Both the position numbers and the translations under genes were made by a program. Source: Desulfolutivibrio sulfoxidireducens (GTDB lineage: Bacteria > Desulfobacterota > Desulfovibrionia > Desulfovibrionales > Desulfovibrionaceae). Taken from it: DNA of 64,000 nucleotides. The stretch covers positions 2,764,001-2,828,000 of the forward strand of contig NZ_CP045508.1 in the NCBI RefSeq assembly GCF_013376475.1, read 5' to 3'. A model generated the notes under the pieces. It did no database searches, was not told the DNA's origin, and saw only the letters and a list, made by a program, of their open reading frames with translations. The first letter of the stretch is position 1; every line of letters begins with the position of its first letter. Shown piece after piece: positions 25,484-36,192 of this stretch.

Positions 25484-26488
25484 TCAGCAGATGCGCGGCA
25501 ACTGCTCCCCCTCGAGCATGCCTACAAGCCGCTGGCCGCCAAGGGGCGTCAGCATCACCACCTTGCCCGGGTGCTCGGCCCGCACCTCGCCGATGCGGCA
25601 GGCGCCCTTTCCCAGCGGATCGGCCCGCATCACGGCAAGGGCCGTCTCCGCATCCTCTTCCGGCACGATGCAGATGAATTTCCCCTCGTTGGCCAGATAC
25701 AGGGGATCGAGCCCGAGCACCGCGCAGCCCCCGGCCACGGCCGGATCGACCGGAATGAGCGACTCCTCGATGAAGCACCCCACCCCGGACTGCTCCGCGA
25801 TCTCGTTTAGGGTCGTGGCCAGCCCGCCCCGGGTGGGATCGCGCAGCACATGCACATCGGGCACGGCCTCGAGCACCTTGCCCACGATATGGCACAGCGA
25901 GGCGCAGTCGCTGACCACCGGCGACTCGAACGACAAGCCCTGCCGCGTGGACAAAATCGCCAATCCGTGATCGCCCATGGTGCCGCTTAAAAGGATCGCG
26001 TCCCCGGGCCTGGCCCGATGCCCGCTCGGCGCGGGATCGACCAGAACCGTGCCGATCCCCGTGGTGTTGATGAACACCTTGTCCACCGCCCCCCTGGGCA
26101 CCACCTTGGTGTCCCCGGCAACCACCAGCACCCCGGCCTCCCGCGCGGCCTGGCCCAGGGAGGCCACCACCCGTTCCAAATCCTTCAGATCCAGCCCCTC
26201 TTCCAGAATGAACCCGCAGGTCAGATATAACGGCCTGGCCCCGAGCATGGACACATCATTGACCGTGCCATGCACCGCCAACGCCCCGATATCCCCGCCC
26301 GGAAAAAAGATCGGGTCCACGGTGAACGAATCCGTGCTCATCGCGATCGGCCCGGAGATATGCAACAACGCCGCATCATCCAACCGTCCCAGAATCTCGT
26401 TTCCCAGATGCCGCATGAACATCTCGGCCACCAGACGTTGCGATGCCTTCCCGCCACTGCCATGATCCAGGAGAAGCCTACCCGACAT
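25484..26488 (-). CDS. hypE: Hydrogenase maturation protein HypE
   Basis: 334 residues, AIR-synthase-like fold. HypE receives a carbamoyl group from HypF on its C-terminal Cys and dehydrates it to a thiocyanate, which becomes a cyanide ligand of the NiFe active site. The protein ends in the conserved PRIC tail with the acceptor Cys as last residue, and has the GDTKVVPRG motif typical of the family. AAGGAG precedes ATG 26488. It is 15 bp downstream of hypD. hypA, hypB and hypF are not in the window. Confidence 0.95.
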   Translation of the reverse strand: MSGRLLLDHGSGGKASQRLVAEMFMRHLGNEILGRLDDAALLHISGPIAMSTDSFTVDPIFFPGGDIGALAVHGTVNDVSMLGARPLYLTCGFILEEGLDLKDLERVVASLGQAAREAGVLVVAGDTKVVPRGAVDKVFINTTGIGTVLVDPAPSGHRARPGDAILLSGTMGDHGLAILSTRQGLSFESPVVSDCASLCHIVGKVLEAVPDVHVLRDPTRGGLATTLNEIAEQSGVGCFIEESLIPVDPAVAGGCAVLGLDPLYLANEGKFICIVPEEDAETALAVMRADPLGKGACRIGEVRAEHPGKVVMLTPLGGQRLVGMLEGEQLPRIC

Positions 26489-26503
26489 GCTGACTCCTTA
26501 TTC

Positions 26504-27595
26504 TCACGCATCCACCCGATATTTGTAGTACGCCGCGCAGCCGCCCTCGGTGGAAACCATGCACGGGCCGACCGGGGTGGCCGGGGTGCAGGCCTTGGCG
26601 AAAAGCGGACACTGGTTGGGGGAAAGTTTGCCCTTGAGCACCTCGCCGCACCGGCAGCCGGGAAGCGGCGGATGGTCCTTGAGGGTGATCCCCAAAACCT
26701 TGAAGGCGTCGAATTCGGCGTAGGCCTCCGAGATGGCCAGCCCGCTTTGGGGCAGGACCCCGAGTCCCCGCCACAGGGCGTCCACCGGGGCGAACACCTC
26801 GGCCATGACCGCAAGGGCCTTGGGGTTGCCTCCCTGGGCCACCACGCGGGAATACTCGTTGATCACCCGGGGGGTGTTTTCACGACGCATTTCGGTGATA
26901 TAGAGCAGGGCCTGAAGGATATCCAGGGGTTCGAACCCGGTGATGACCGAGGGCACACGGTAGTCGTCGGCAAGAAAGGCGTAGGGGGCGGCCCCGATGA
27001 CCGCCGAGACGTGGCCCGGCAGCAGGAAGGCGTCGATCTTGGCCTCGGGGTCGGCCAGAAGCGCGCGCAGGGCCGGGGGCACGAGCTTGTGGAAGCTCAT
27101 GACCAGAAAATTCGTCAGCCCCTGTTCGCGGGCCAGGCGGATGGTGGCGGCCACGGTGGGCGCGGTGGTCTCGAAGCCGATGCCCAGGAAAACGACCGTG
27201 CGGTCGGGATGGGCCTTGGCCAGGGCCAGGGCGTCAAAGGGCGAATAGACGACCTCCACGGCCGCGCCCTCGGCCGAGGCGGTCTTGAGGTTTCTGCCCT
27301 TGGGGCCGGGCACGCGCATGAGGTCGCCGAAGGTGGCGATGATGACCTCGTCGCGGCCGGCCAGTTCGAGGTAGGCGGCCACCTCGGACTCGTGGGTGAC
27401 GCACACGGGACAGCCCGGGCCGGTCAGGTGGATGACGGTCTTTGGCAGAAGGGAGCGCAGGCCGCTTTGAAAGATGGCCACGGTGTGGGTGCCGCAGACC
27501 TCCATGAAGCGCATGGGGGTCGTGGCCTCGTCCGTGAGCCGGGCCAGCAGGCGGCGACACAGGGCCGGGTCCTTGAAGGCCTCAAAGGAGTTCAA
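26504..27595 (-). CDS. hypD: Hydrogenase maturation protein HypD
   Basis: 363 residues. HypD, with HypC, holds the Fe atom while CN and CO ligands are added, using a [4Fe-4S] cluster. The motifs MEVCGTHT (C34), TGPGCPVCVT and the C-terminal Cys-rich CRCGEVLKG...C...C region are all present. The start is a TTG at 27595 that lies inside hypC (14-bp overlap), giving the normal HypD N-terminus (xNSFEAFKDP); a longer frame upstream runs inside hypC and is rejected. Use of a TTG within an overlap suggests translation coupled to hypC. Confidence 0.93.
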   Translation of the reverse strand: MNSFEAFKDPALCRRLLARLTDEATTPMRFMEVCGTHTVAIFQSGLRSLLPKTVIHLTGPGCPVCVTHESEVAAYLELAGRDEVIIATFGDLMRVPGPKGRNLKTASAEGAAVEVVYSPFDALALAKAHPDRTVVFLGIGFETTAPTVAATIRLAREQGLTNFLVMSFHKLVPPALRALLADPEAKIDAFLLPGHVSAVIGAAPYAFLADDYRVPSVITGFEPLDILQALLYITEMRRENTPRVINEYSRVVAQGGNPKALAVMAEVFAPVDALWRGLGVLPQSGLAISEAYAEFDAFKVLGITLKDHPPLPGCRCGEVLKGKLSPNQCPLFAKACTPATPVGPCMVSTEGGCAAYYKYRVDA

Positions 27596-27809
27596 GGTTG
27601 AGCCCTTCCTGAAAGAGCTTGATGGTTTCCAGGGCGTCTTCGCGGTCCAGGCGGCGCAGGGCGAATCCGGCGTGGACAATGACGTAGTCCCCGATGGCCG
27701 GGGCCTCGTCGATGATGTCCAGGCGGACCTGGCGCTTGACGCCGCCGATTTCCACATCCGCGACGTTATCGGCGATGGAGACGATTTCCATGGGAACGGC
27801 AAGACACAC
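27582..27809 (-). CDS. hypC: Hydrogenase maturation chaperone HypC
   Basis: 75 residues. It starts with GTG 27809 followed directly by Cys2 (MCLAVPMEI), the conserved N-terminal Cys that coordinates iron in the HypC-HypD complex and contacts the hydrogenase large subunit. The core GGVKRQVRLDII and GDYVIVHAGFALRRL are typical. CCGGAGGAAAC precedes the GTG. It is the first gene of hypCDE. The 152-bp gap to motB (27810-27961) contains only short A/T-rich runs and no gene. Confidence 0.93.
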   Translation of the reverse strand: MCLAVPMEIVSIADNVADVEIGGVKRQVRLDIIDEAPAIGDYVIVHAGFALRRLDREDALETIKLFQEGLNLELL

Positions 27810-27961
27810 GGCGGTTTCCTCCGGATAGAACGTGGATGACGCAAGGCAGTGACGAGAGATAAACTCCGCAAGGCCGCGCGTAAAGGTCCTGGCCAGAAAA
27901 AAACCGATGGGAGGATGAAGCCCGCTTTTCGGGAAAAGAAGGAAAACGGGTGACGGCGGGG

Positions 27962-28741
27962 CTACCAGGCCGGGACGTCCTGGCCGTGGTAGTAGAATTC
28001 CACGCGGCGATTCTTGGCCCGGGCCTCGGGACTTGTGGGCGGGACCAGGGGCTGGCTGTCGCCGTAGCCCACGGCGCGCGCCCGCGTGGGCGGGATGCCG
28101 CCCTTCTCCACGATGTAGCGGACAATGGCCGCGGCCCGGGCCGAGGACAACTCCCATTTGGAGGGATACACGCCGCCGCCGGACTCGCCGTCGTCGGCGT
28201 GCCCCCGGACCACGAGGTCGAGCTTGTGGGCCTTGAGGACATCGACGATGCCCTGGAGGATCTTCTCCGCCCCGGGCTTGAGGGTGGCGGAATTGGGATC
28301 GAAGAGCACGGGGCTGTTGACGTTTAACAGCACGCCCGAGGCATCTGAACTGACCCCGGAATTCTGTCGCAGATTGGGGTCGTTGGTGATCATCTCCTTG
28401 ATCATCAGGGCGACCTCGTATTTGAGCTTGTTCTCCTGGGAGAGTTTGAAATCCGGACGGCCGACCCTGGCGTCCTTGGACATGAAGGAGGGAATCTTCT
28501 CCAGGTTGACCACCTTTTCCTTGGTGGGCGCGTTTTTGTCCTGAAAGACCAGGGAGAGTTCGTTTTTCTGCTCGGGCTTCAGCGTGGCCAGAAGCCACAG
28601 GAGCAGAAAAAAGGCCATCAGGGCCGTGACGAAGTCGGCGTAGGCCACCTTCCAACTGCCGCCATGATGGGCCTGATGGCCCCCGTCGGCCCTTTTGACG
28701 ATGATGATCGGACTTGGCTCGCCCGTCTTACTTTTTGCCAC
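27962..28741 (-). CDS. motB: Flagellar motor stator protein MotB
   Basis: 259 residues. A single N-terminal membrane segment (AYADFVTALMAFFLLLWLLA) contains the proton/sodium-binding Asp in ADFVTALM. The C-terminal OmpA-like peptidoglycan-binding domain (about 135-255) has the VVRGHADDGE and NRRVEF features. It anchors the MotAB stator to the cell wall. Its start overlaps the end of motA by 14 bp. Confidence 0.94.
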   Translation of the reverse strand: MAKSKTGEPSPIIIVKRADGGHQAHHGGSWKVAYADFVTALMAFFLLLWLLATLKPEQKNELSLVFQDKNAPTKEKVVNLEKIPSFMSKDARVGRPDFKLSQENKLKYEVALMIKEMITNDPNLRQNSGVSSDASGVLLNVNSPVLFDPNSATLKPGAEKILQGIVDVLKAHKLDLVVRGHADDGESGGGVYPSKWELSSARAAAIVRYIVEKGGIPPTRARAVGYGDSQPLVPPTSPEARAKNRRVEFYYHGQDVPAW

Positions 28742-29582
28742 GCAGCGCTCCTTCCAGATCCTCGAAGGAGGGGCGCACGTCCTCGGGCACGGCCCGACGC
28801 CCCATCTCCACCGAAAGCATGGGGGAGAAGCCGCTTTGCATGCCTAAAAGCGCCTCTTTGGCGCAGGCCAGAAAGGCCATCTTGGCGCTCACCTGGTGCT
28901 CGATGTTGGCCGCGACCGGGCCGACGAATCCGTAGCACAGAAGGATGCCCAGAAACGTGCCCACCAGGGCCGCGCCGATGCTGTGCCCGAGCACCTCGGG
29001 CGGCTCGTTGATCTTGCTCATGGTCAGGACCACGCCCAGGACCGCGGCCACGATGCCCAGGCCCGGCAACGAGTCGGCCACTTTGTTGATGGCCGCCGGG
29101 GAAACAAGCTCATGATGCTGGATGGTGCTGATGTCCAGGCTCATGAGGGAGTCGAAACGGTGGGTCTCGATGCTCTCGGAGATGAGCACCTTGACGTTGT
29201 CGCAGATGAAATCGCGCAGGACGTGATTCGCGCCCACGGATTTGAAGCGGCTGAAGATGGCGCTGCCCTCGGGCTTGTTGACGTGCGCCTCCAGGGCCAC
29301 GATGCCCTCCCGGCGGGCGATGTTCATCACCTCGTAGAGCAGGGTCAGAAGCTCCAGGAAATCCGAGTTGGAGGCCTCCTTGGCGGTGAAGATGGACAGA
29401 CCTCTCTTGATGGACCCGATGACCACGGATTTGGGAGCGGAGATCAGAAAGGAGCCCATGGCCGCGCCGCCGATGATCAAAAGCTCGATGGGCTGGAAAA
29501 GCACCTGAATCTGCCCGCCTTCGAGCATGTACCCGCCGAAGACGGCGCCAAGGACCACCACGATGCCGATTATTGCAAACAT
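28728..29582 (-). CDS. motA: Flagellar motor stator protein MotA
   Basis: 284 residues with four membrane segments (about 1-22, 34-50, 165-190, 200-222). The last two carry the conserved LPGLGIVAAVLGVVLTM and GAALVGTFLGILLCYGF sequences. It forms the ion channel of the stator with MotB and torques against FliG. GAGGAAAT lies directly upstream of ATG 29582. No FliA-type box is visible upstream, unlike at the DVU0524-like and flgM genes. Confidence 0.94.
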   Translation of the reverse strand: MFAIIGIVVVLGAVFGGYMLEGGQIQVLFQPIELLIIGGAAMGSFLISAPKSVVIGSIKRGLSIFTAKEASNSDFLELLTLLYEVMNIARREGIVALEAHVNKPEGSAIFSRFKSVGANHVLRDFICDNVKVLISESIETHRFDSLMSLDISTIQHHELVSPAAINKVADSLPGLGIVAAVLGVVLTMSKINEPPEVLGHSIGAALVGTFLGILLCYGFVGPVAANIEHQVSAKMAFLACAKEALLGMQSGFSPMLSVEMGRRAVPEDVRPSFEDLEGALRGKK

Positions 29583-30004
29583 ATTTCCTCAGCCATCCCG
29601 AAATCGCGTCGTTTCCCGGGCGACCCCCGCCAGTCGGCGACGTCGGCCAGGCGCATCGCCGCGGTCGTCATCCTGTCACCATCCCGGCCCGAGCCTCCCG
29701 GAACTCCCCCACACAACACGAAACATCCCGCCAAGGCCCCTTGGCGAAAGACGTCCATCCCGGAGGACCGCGAAACGAGGAGCACGAACAATGGCCGCAA
29801 TGAAGGGGAAGGCGAGACATAATCCCCGGATGGAGCCAACCGCCACGCGCCGGTCCACAACCTGTCATCCACATCGACCCGTTTGCCGTCGACGTTATGC
29901 CTCCGTGCCCATTTCCCGGTTTTTTTCGCCGGGAAGTACGGACTGCCGATCCTCTCCTTATACAAAATCGGCCCGGCATGGAACATAAAAAATATCCGCT
30001 TCGA
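29583..30004. other. 422-bp region without a supported gene
   Basis: Lies between the hybrid kinase 3' end and motA. A possible minus-strand -10 (TATAAG, near 29953-29958) lacks a good -35 box. Open frames here show no family-like sequence. Confidence 0.55.
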
Positions 30005-32878
30005 TCACCCCGCGCCAAGCCTCTCGATCCCCCCCGCGACCGTGCCCAGGACGCTGGACAACTCCGCCAGGCGCGTCCGGGCCTCCTCCACCCGTCCTGC
30101 GTCCAGGGCCTCCTCCACGGCCCAGGCCACGTCGCGCACCCCGGCCGCCGAGACGTTTCCGGCCGCCCCGGCCAGCTTGTGGGCCACATCCCTGGCCTCC
30201 CCATACCGTCCCTCGGCCATGGCCAGGCGCATCACGTCCAGATACTCCCGGGCGCTGGCCGAAAAACCGAAAAGGATGCGCCGGTAGATCCCGGCCTTGC
30301 CTCCCAGGCGGTAGAGCCCCTCCTGCACGTCGAGTCCGGGGAGTCGCCTGAGGAGTTCCTCGTCCGACGGCGGCGCGCCGGTTCCGGATGTCCCGCCCCC
30401 CTCCGGCGGAGCGGGCGTCCCCGGCCAGGGCGCCGCTTCCCCGGCCGCGACGTCCTTTTGACCCGGGGAACGGGTCCACCGGGAGATCACGGAAAAAAGC
30501 CTCTTCCGATCCAGGGGTTTGGCCAGATGGTCGTTCATCCCGGCCTCCAGGCAACGCGCCCGGTCGCCTTCCATGACATGGGCGGTCATGGCCACGAGAG
30601 GCACCCCACCCCCCCCGGGCAGGGCCCGGATGGCCCGCGCCGCCGTGAATCCGTCCATCCCGGGCATGGATACGTCCATGAAAATCAGGTCGAAGCGTTC
30701 GCTTTTGGCCATCTCCACGGCCTGGCGGCCGTCTTCGGCCATGCGGACGTCAAGGCCCGCGTCGCGCAAAATCTCAAAGGCCACCTGGCGGTTGGTGGGG
30801 TTGTCCTCGGCCACCAGGACCTTGACCCCGGGAAACATCGGCTCGATGTCCCCGGGCGAGGGAACGTCCCCGCCCGCCACCGGTTCCAGGGCCGGGGGGG
30901 CCAGCCCCAGTACCGCGGACAGGGCGGTCTCGAGGTTGACCAGGCCCACGGGTTTCTCGATGAAATGCCGGGCCCCGGGATAGGCGTCCAACAGGGATTG
31001 CCTGGAGCGGCCGGAGGGGGTCAGGACGACCACGGGCGTGGTCCGCAAAAAAAGCCCGGCCAGGGTGTCGGCCATGCCCGAGGGCGGGCCGCAAAAAAGC
31101 CCCCCGTCCACGATGATCGCGTCGAAGGTCCCTCCGGCCTCGGCCAACACGGCCTGGGCCTTTTCGCCGCTGGCGGCGGTCCGGGCCTGGCCTCCCAGCC
31201 GTCCCAGGGTCTTGGCCAGGGCCTGGGCCAGATGGCCGTTTCGCGAGGCCACCAGGAACCGGCGGCCAAAAAACCGGGAAAAGCGGTCCGTGGTCCCGGC
31301 CAGGGCCGCGGCATCCCTTTCCAGGATCACCGTGACGATAAATTCACTCCCCTGGCCAGGCACGCTTTGCGCCCGCACGTCCCCGCCCATGAGTCGGGCG
31401 ATATTGCGGGCGATGGCCAGCCCAAGCCCCGTTCCGCCGTGCTTGCGGCTTATGGAGCCGTCGGCCTGGGTGAAGGCCTCAAACACGCTTTCGAGTTTGT
31501 CAGCGGGGATGCCCGGCCCGGTGTCGCGCACCGAAAACACCAGTTCCACCCGCTCCCCCATATCCCGGGAGAGGCCGACCCGCAGGAGCACTTCGCCGCG
31601 TTCGGTGAACTTGAAGGCGTTGGAGACCAGATTGACCAGCACCTGCCGCAGGCGCAAGGGATCGCCCAACAGCGTCTCGGGCGCGTCGGGTTCCATTTCG
31701 AGGATCAGTTCGATGTCCTTGTCGGCCACGGCACCGCGATACAGGTCCGCCACCTCGTCCAGGACGTCCGACAGGCGAAAGGCGATGCGCTCCATGGCCA
31801 GCTTCCCGGCCTCGATCCGGGAGAAGTCCAGGATGTCGTTTATGACCCGCAGCAGGGAACGGCTGGAGGCCCGGATGACCGAAAGATACTGGCGTTGCCG
31901 GGGGGACAGGGGGGTCTTGAGGGCCAGTTCGGCCATGCCGATGACCGCGTTCATGGGGGTTCTGATCTCATGGCTCATGTTGGCCAAAAATTCGCCCTTG
32001 GCCTGGTTGGCGTTCTCGGCGGCCCGCTTGGCCCCGGCCAACTCCAGGGTGCGGCGGGTGACCAGTTCCTCCAGGCGTTCCCCGTGAAGCTTCAAGGCCC
32101 GCTCGTTTTCCTGGATGATCGCCAGCATCCCGTTGAACGCCTCGGCCAGGCGTCCCAGTTCGTCGCACCGGCCGATTTCAAAACGCAGGGAGTAGTTGCG
32201 GCGCTCGCTGATCGTCTTGGCCACTCGGCGCATGCGGTCCAGGGGATCGAGCACGGAACTTTTGACGAAAAAAAAGATGAGCGCCACCAGCACGACCTCC
32301 AGGGAGAGGGTGCGCAGGACGTTCCCGGTCATGGTCGTGAAAAGGGTCCGTTCCATGCCCACGGTATGGACGAAGACGCTTAAGGTCCCCAGGTTGCGGC
32401 CATCCATCTCCACCCGCCGGGAACGGCCGATCATGCCGTCTTTTTCCCAAAGCCGGTCCACGTCCCCCACAGGGCCGTCGTCGCGCCGCCGTCCGGCCAG
32501 CACTCGCCTGCCGTCCTCATCCAGGACCACGATGGCGAAGACGTTCTCGTTTTCCATCTCGGTCTCGATGATCCGGGAAATCTCCTTCTCGTCCACGATC
32601 CACATGGGGGACAACAGAACATGGGAGAGCCGTTCGGTGACCCTGTCGGCCAGATGCCGCAACTCGAGCAGGCGCAAGGACTTGATGGTCTGATACTCGT
32701 ACAGGCTGAACGCCGCCAAAACCAGGCTGGAGGCCAGCACGATCGCCAGGCTCAGCTTGACCGGAAGCCTGTCCCGAAAACGCACGGGTTCCGAGACCGG
32801 CCCCGGGGGACGGGGAGGGCCAAGGCCTGAAGAGGCCTCGTTTTCGGGGTGGGACGGGTCGGGGCCGGGGGCGTTCAC
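30005..32878 (-). CDS. Membrane hybrid sensor histidine kinase (HAMP-HisKA-HATPase-REC-Hpt)
   Basis: 957 residues. A first membrane segment (about 40-60), a periplasmic sensor region (60-180) and a second segment (about 188-208) precede a HAMP domain. HisKA has H303 ([11 protein letters not shown]), followed by HATPase_c ([24 protein letters not shown]). A degenerate receiver-like region ([10 protein letters not shown]...) comes before a canonical receiver ([22 protein letters not shown]) and a C-terminal Hpt domain ([13 protein letters not shown]). It is a full phosphorelay in one chain. The start is GTG 32878, overlapping the preceding small gene (GTGA). The sensed signal is unknown. Confidence 0.92.
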   Translation of the reverse strand: MNAPGPDPSHPENEASSGLGPPRPPGPVSEPVRFRDRLPVKLSLAIVLASSLVLAAFSLYEYQTIKSLRLLELRHLADRVTERLSHVLLSPMWIVDEKEISRIIETEMENENVFAIVVLDEDGRRVLAGRRRDDGPVGDVDRLWEKDGMIGRSRRVEMDGRNLGTLSVFVHTVGMERTLFTTMTGNVLRTLSLEVVLVALIFFFVKSSVLDPLDRMRRVAKTISERRNYSLRFEIGRCDELGRLAEAFNGMLAIIQENERALKLHGERLEELVTRRTLELAGAKRAAENANQAKGEFLANMSHEIRTPMNAVIGMAELALKTPLSPRQRQYLSVIRASSRSLLRVINDILDFSRIEAGKLAMERIAFRLSDVLDEVADLYRGAVADKDIELILEMEPDAPETLLGDPLRLRQVLVNLVSNAFKFTERGEVLLRVGLSRDMGERVELVFSVRDTGPGIPADKLESVFEAFTQADGSISRKHGGTGLGLAIARNIARLMGGDVRAQSVPGQGSEFIVTVILERDAAALAGTTDRFSRFFGRRFLVASRNGHLAQALAKTLGRLGGQARTAASGEKAQAVLAEAGGTFDAIIVDGGLFCGPPSGMADTLAGLFLRTTPVVVLTPSGRSRQSLLDAYPGARHFIEKPVGLVNLETALSAVLGLAPPALEPVAGGDVPSPGDIEPMFPGVKVLVAEDNPTNRQVAFEILRDAGLDVRMAEDGRQAVEMAKSERFDLIFMDVSMPGMDGFTAARAIRALPGGGGVPLVAMTAHVMEGDRARCLEAGMNDHLAKPLDRKRLFSVISRWTRSPGQKDVAAGEAAPWPGTPAPPEGGGTSGTGAPPSDEELLRRLPGLDVQEGLYRLGGKAGIYRRILFGFSASAREYLDVMRLAMAEGRYGEARDVAHKLAGAAGNVSAAGVRDVAWAVEEALDAGRVEEARTRLAELSSVLGTVAGGIERLGAG

Positions 32879-33231
32879 GCCAGCTCCTCCACGGAAACGG
32901 CCCGGAAGCAGGCGGGTGGGATCAGTTCACGATGCACCGTGAAGCGGGCCTTTTTGCGGGCCTGCTCCGCGTCCTCGGCCTCGACCCGCACCTGGCCGGA
33001 GACCTCGCGTTCGACCTTGGTCCGGTATTCGACCTCGAAGGTCTTGCCGTCCGCGCGGGCCACGATGGACAACGGCTCGAAATAAAACACGGGCTCGTCG
33101 CCCGGGGCCTCGGGATGCACGACGGCCTGGGCCGCGAACATGGCCCGGCCCTTGCTCTCGGCCGTGACCACCTCCACGCCCTGCCGGTCCTCGAGCATCC
33201 TCGTCTCGTAGCTCACACAAAAACGCTTCAT
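32875..33231 (-). CDS. Conserved small protein of unknown function
   Basis: 118 residues, soluble, acidic/basic mixed, no recognised motif. The sequence [22 protein letters not shown], with two tandem similar halves rich in Glu/Arg/Val ([13 protein letters not shown] and [12 protein letters not shown]), suggests two small alpha/beta repeats. GGAGG lies 7 nt before ATG 33231. It overlaps the hybrid kinase start by 4 bp, so the two are probably co-translated. Confidence 0.7.
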   Translation of the reverse strand: MKRFCVSYETRMLEDRQGVEVVTAESKGRAMFAAQAVVHPEAPGDEPVFYFEPLSIVARADGKTFEVEYRTKVEREVSGQVRVEAEDAEQARKKARFTVHRELIPPACFRAVSVEELA

Positions 33232-33346
33232 GTCCCGTCCTCCGGCGCGCCGCCGCCTTTGCTTTTTTTACGCCCGGCTGTTAAGGGAAAATCCACGCGG
33301 GACGCGACGCCGGACAGTCCGCCTCCCGCCAGGAAAACCGATCTCC

Positions 33347-33994
33347 ATGCCCGAAAAACCGCTCGCCGACGCCCTTGCGGCGTTTTCCCCGGAGACGCGC
33401 CCCGAGACCATGCCGGGCGCGGATGCTCCCAAGGTCTGCCGCGTGCCCACCACGGCCCAATGCCTGGCCCTGTGGGACGCCTTCGACATGCTGCCCAACA
33501 TCCGGGCCCACAGCCTGACTGTGGCCTGCATCGCCGAGGTTTTGGCCGAAAAGGCCCTGACCGCCGGGTTCGACGTGGACGTATGCGCCGTACGGGCCGC
33601 GGCGCTTTTGCACGACCTGGCCAAGACCTACACCATACGCCACGGCGGCAACCACAGCCAACTCGGCGGGGCCTGGGTCCAGGAACTGACCGGCAACCCG
33701 GTCCTGGCCCAGGGGGTCGTCCATCACGTCCACTGGCCCTTCACGGTGGACATCCGGGTCCATTTCCTGCCCCTGAGCATCATCTACAGCGACAAGCGGG
33801 TCAAACACAACCGGGTGGTCAGCCTGAACGAACGGTTCGAGGACCTCCTGACCCGGTATGGGGCCACGCCAGAGATTCGTCAACGGATCGGCCGCTCCTT
33901 CTCCCAGGCCCGGGAGATCGAGGAGGCGCTGATACAAAACCTGGGATTCCAACCTGATGCGGATATTGCTCATTGCCGGCGGCTGGTCGAGTGA
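33347..33994 (+). CDS. HD-domain (HDIG-type) phosphohydrolase
   Basis: 215 residues. The HD metal-binding motif is present: H in [11 protein letters not shown] in [10 protein letters not shown], and HH in VVHHVHWPF. Such domains hydrolyse nucleotides or phosphoesters. ATG 33347 is chosen; the frame is open from 33230 but the extra residues lie over the start of the divergent gene. It overlaps ddl by 38 bp, which suggests translational coupling to cell-wall precursor synthesis. Substrate unknown. Confidence 0.8.
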   Translation: MPEKPLADALAAFSPETRPETMPGADAPKVCRVPTTAQCLALWDAFDMLPNIRAHSLTVACIAEVLAEKALTAGFDVDVCAVRAAALLHDLAKTYTIRHGGNHSQLGGAWVQELTGNPVLAQGVVHHVHWPFTVDIRVHFLPLSIIYSDKRVKHNRVVSLNERFEDLLTRYGATPEIRQRIGRSFSQAREIEEALIQNLGFQPDADIAHCRRLVE

Positions 33995-34874
33995 ACGCGA
34001 GGTGTCCTTGTCCGGAGCCGAAAAGATCCGGCAGGCCCTCATCACCCTTGGCCACGAGGTCCGGTTCCTGGACCCGGCCCTGGCCTTTGACGACATCCTG
34101 GGCCAGGCGGCCAAGGCCGATTTCGCCTTCCTGAACCTGCACGGCGCGCCGGGCGAGGACGGGCTCATCCAGGCCATGCTCGACACCGCCCGTGTGCCCT
34201 ATCAGGGGACAGGGCCGGCCGGTTCGTTTCTGGCCCTGAACAAGGCCGCGGCCAAACAGATATTCCACGCCCAGGGCATCCCCACCCCGGCCTGGGAGTT
34301 TCTGCCCACCCCACCCGGGCGTGACTTTCGCCCCCGTTTCCCCGCGCCCTATTTCGTCAAGCCCAACCTGGGCGGATCGAGCGTGCACGCCAGCCTGGTT
34401 CAGGACCCGGACGGCCTTTTCGCGGCCCTGGAAAAAATCTTCAAAAGCGGGGACGCGGCCCTGGTGGAGCCGGCCCTGTCCGGCGTGGAACTGACCTGCG
34501 CCGTACTCGGGGAAACCCCCCTGCCGCCCATCCTCATCCGGCCCAAGACCCAAAGCGGCTTTTTCGACTACGCCTCCAAATACACACCGGACGCGGCGGA
34601 CGAGGTCTGCCCGGCCCCCGTGGCCCCGGAGATCACCCACGCCCTGGAGCAGACCTCCCTGGCCGCCCACCGGGCCCTGGGGCTTTGCGGATACAGCCGT
34701 TCGGACTTCATCCTGACGGATTCGGGGCTCATGCTCCTTGAGACCAACACCCTGCCGGGCATGACCCCCACGAGCCTTTTGCCCCGCTCGGCCGCGGCGG
34801 CGGACATGACCTTCGAGGACCTCCTGGCCCGGCTCATCGAACTGGGCCTGGGCCGAGGCCTGCACGCCCATTGA
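33957..34874 (+). CDS. ddl: D-alanine--D-alanine ligase
   Basis: 305 residues, normal for Ddl (ATP-grasp). It joins two D-Ala for peptidoglycan synthesis. Visible are [14 protein letters not shown] (N-terminal substrate loop), [16 protein letters not shown] (ATP-binding), and [16 protein letters not shown] (Mg2+/substrate). The start ATG lies within the HD gene. No mur genes adjoin. Confidence 0.94.
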   Translation: MRILLIAGGWSSEREVSLSGAEKIRQALITLGHEVRFLDPALAFDDILGQAAKADFAFLNLHGAPGEDGLIQAMLDTARVPYQGTGPAGSFLALNKAAAKQIFHAQGIPTPAWEFLPTPPGRDFRPRFPAPYFVKPNLGGSSVHASLVQDPDGLFAALEKIFKSGDAALVEPALSGVELTCAVLGETPLPPILIRPKTQSGFFDYASKYTPDAADEVCPAPVAPEITHALEQTSLAAHRALGLCGYSRSDFILTDSGLMLLETNTLPGMTPTSLLPRSAAAADMTFEDLLARLIELGLGRGLHAH

Positions 34875-34956
34875 CGTGTGCCCGGCCCCGGCTTGCCTCC
34901 CGGCCGGGAATGCCTATCTCATGAGCGATCGCCGGTCCCGGACGGCGGCCCGCGTA

Positions 34957-34985
34957 CTGGACGAAACGCCCTTTCACGGTATAAT
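34957..34985 (+). promoter_or_regulatory. Probable sigma-70 promoter of carA
   Basis: A perfect TATAAT at 34980-34985 lies 50 bp upstream of the carA ATG. The -35 region 17 bp upstream (CTGGAC) is weak. Confidence 0.5.
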
Positions 34986-35034
34986 GCCCCACATTGACCG
35001 GCCATACGGCCGCATCCTGTTTTCGGAGAATCGC

Positions 35035-36162
35035 ATGAAAGCCATCCTTGCCCTGGAAGACGGCACGCTTTTTCACGGTGAATCCTTCACCGGCCAGGGC
35101 GTCGCCGGCGGAGAGGTCATCTTCAACACCGGCATGACCGGCTACCAGGAGGTGCTCACCGACCCCTCCTATCACGGCCAGATGGTGTGCATGACCTATC
35201 CGCACATCGGCAACTACGGGGTCAACCCGGCCGACGTGGAATCGGCCAAAATCCACGTGGCCGGCTTCATCGTCAAGGAATGCTGCAAGACGCCCTCCAA
35301 CTGGCGGGCCACGGCCTCGCTTCCGGACTATCTCACCCGCCAGGGGGTCATGGGCATCGAGGGCATCGACACCCGGGCCCTGACCCGGCACCTGCGCCTT
35401 CACGGGGCCATGCGCGGATATATCTCGACCGACGTGTCCGATCCGGAAAAGATCGTCGCCGCCGCCCGGTCCCTGCCCTCCATGGAGGGCCTGGGACTGG
35501 CCGACCGGGTCACCTGCGCCGGCCCCTACCGCTTCGACGGGGAAAAACCCGTGCCCGTGGACCTGATCGACGGGACCTACGCCTGGCCCGGCCCAGGTCC
35601 CCGGGTCGCGGCCTACGACATGGGCATCAAGTGGAACATCCTGCGTCTGTTGGCCGGACAGGGCTTCGACGTTCTGGCCGTGCCCTCCACGTTCACGGCG
35701 GATCAGGTCAAACGCCTGTCCCCGGACGCGATATTCCTCTCCAACGGACCCGGGGACCCGGCGGCCCTGCCCGGGTTGATCGCGGCCACGGCCGTTTTGG
35801 CCGACCGCTACCCCACGGCCGGCATCTGTCTCGGGCACCAGCTTTTGGGCCTGGCCCTGGGAGGCAGGACCTTCAAGCTCAAGTTCGGGCATCACGGCCT
35901 CAACCACCCGGTCAAGGATCTGGAGACCGGCCGCATCGAGATCTCCTCGCAGAACCACGGCTTTTGCGTGGACATCGACAGCTTAAAGGACGTCAGGCTG
36001 ACGCACATCAACTTGAACGATCAGACCCTGGAAGGCTTCGCCCACGCCAAAAAGCCGATCATCGCCATCCAGCACCATCCCGAGGCCGCGCCGGGGCCCC
36101 ACGACAGCCGGTTTTTCTTCCGGCGGTTTCGGGAGATGGTCCGGGAGCACACCGGCAAATAG
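35035..36162 (+). CDS. carA: Carbamoyl-phosphate synthase small (glutaminase) subunit
   Basis: 375 residues. It hydrolyses glutamine and channels ammonia to CarB for carbamoyl phosphate, feeding arginine and pyrimidine synthesis. The class I amidotransferase triad is visible: C265 ([10 protein letters not shown]), H348 and E350 ([14 protein letters not shown]). The N-terminal CarA domain ([19 protein letters not shown]) is intact. ATG 35035 has GGAG 6 nt upstream; the earlier in-frame start at 34876 is rejected. carB is not in the window. Confidence 0.95.
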   Translation: MKAILALEDGTLFHGESFTGQGVAGGEVIFNTGMTGYQEVLTDPSYHGQMVCMTYPHIGNYGVNPADVESAKIHVAGFIVKECCKTPSNWRATASLPDYLTRQGVMGIEGIDTRALTRHLRLHGAMRGYISTDVSDPEKIVAAARSLPSMEGLGLADRVTCAGPYRFDGEKPVPVDLIDGTYAWPGPGPRVAAYDMGIKWNILRLLAGQGFDVLAVPSTFTADQVKRLSPDAIFLSNGPGDPAALPGLIAATAVLADRYPTAGICLGHQLLGLALGGRTFKLKFGHHGLNHPVKDLETGRIEISSQNHGFCVDIDSLKDVRLTHINLNDQTLEGFAHAKKPIIAIQHHPEAAPGPHDSRFFFRRFREMVREHTGK

Positions 36163-36192
36163 GCCCGGGCGGCCTTCCCACAAGGCCAGGAC

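Noticed and set aside
26930-26945. GGTTCGAACCC, like a tRNA T-arm
   Set aside because: It lies in hypD coding sequence (GFEPL) and no acceptor or anticodon arms surround it.
27764-27773. GCCGATAA on minus strand inside hypC
   Set aside because: No -35 match, and it is within coding sequence.
29570-29986. 138-codon minus-strand open frame upstream of motA
   Set aside because: No family-like sequence, no ribosome-binding site, and it overlaps the motA start.
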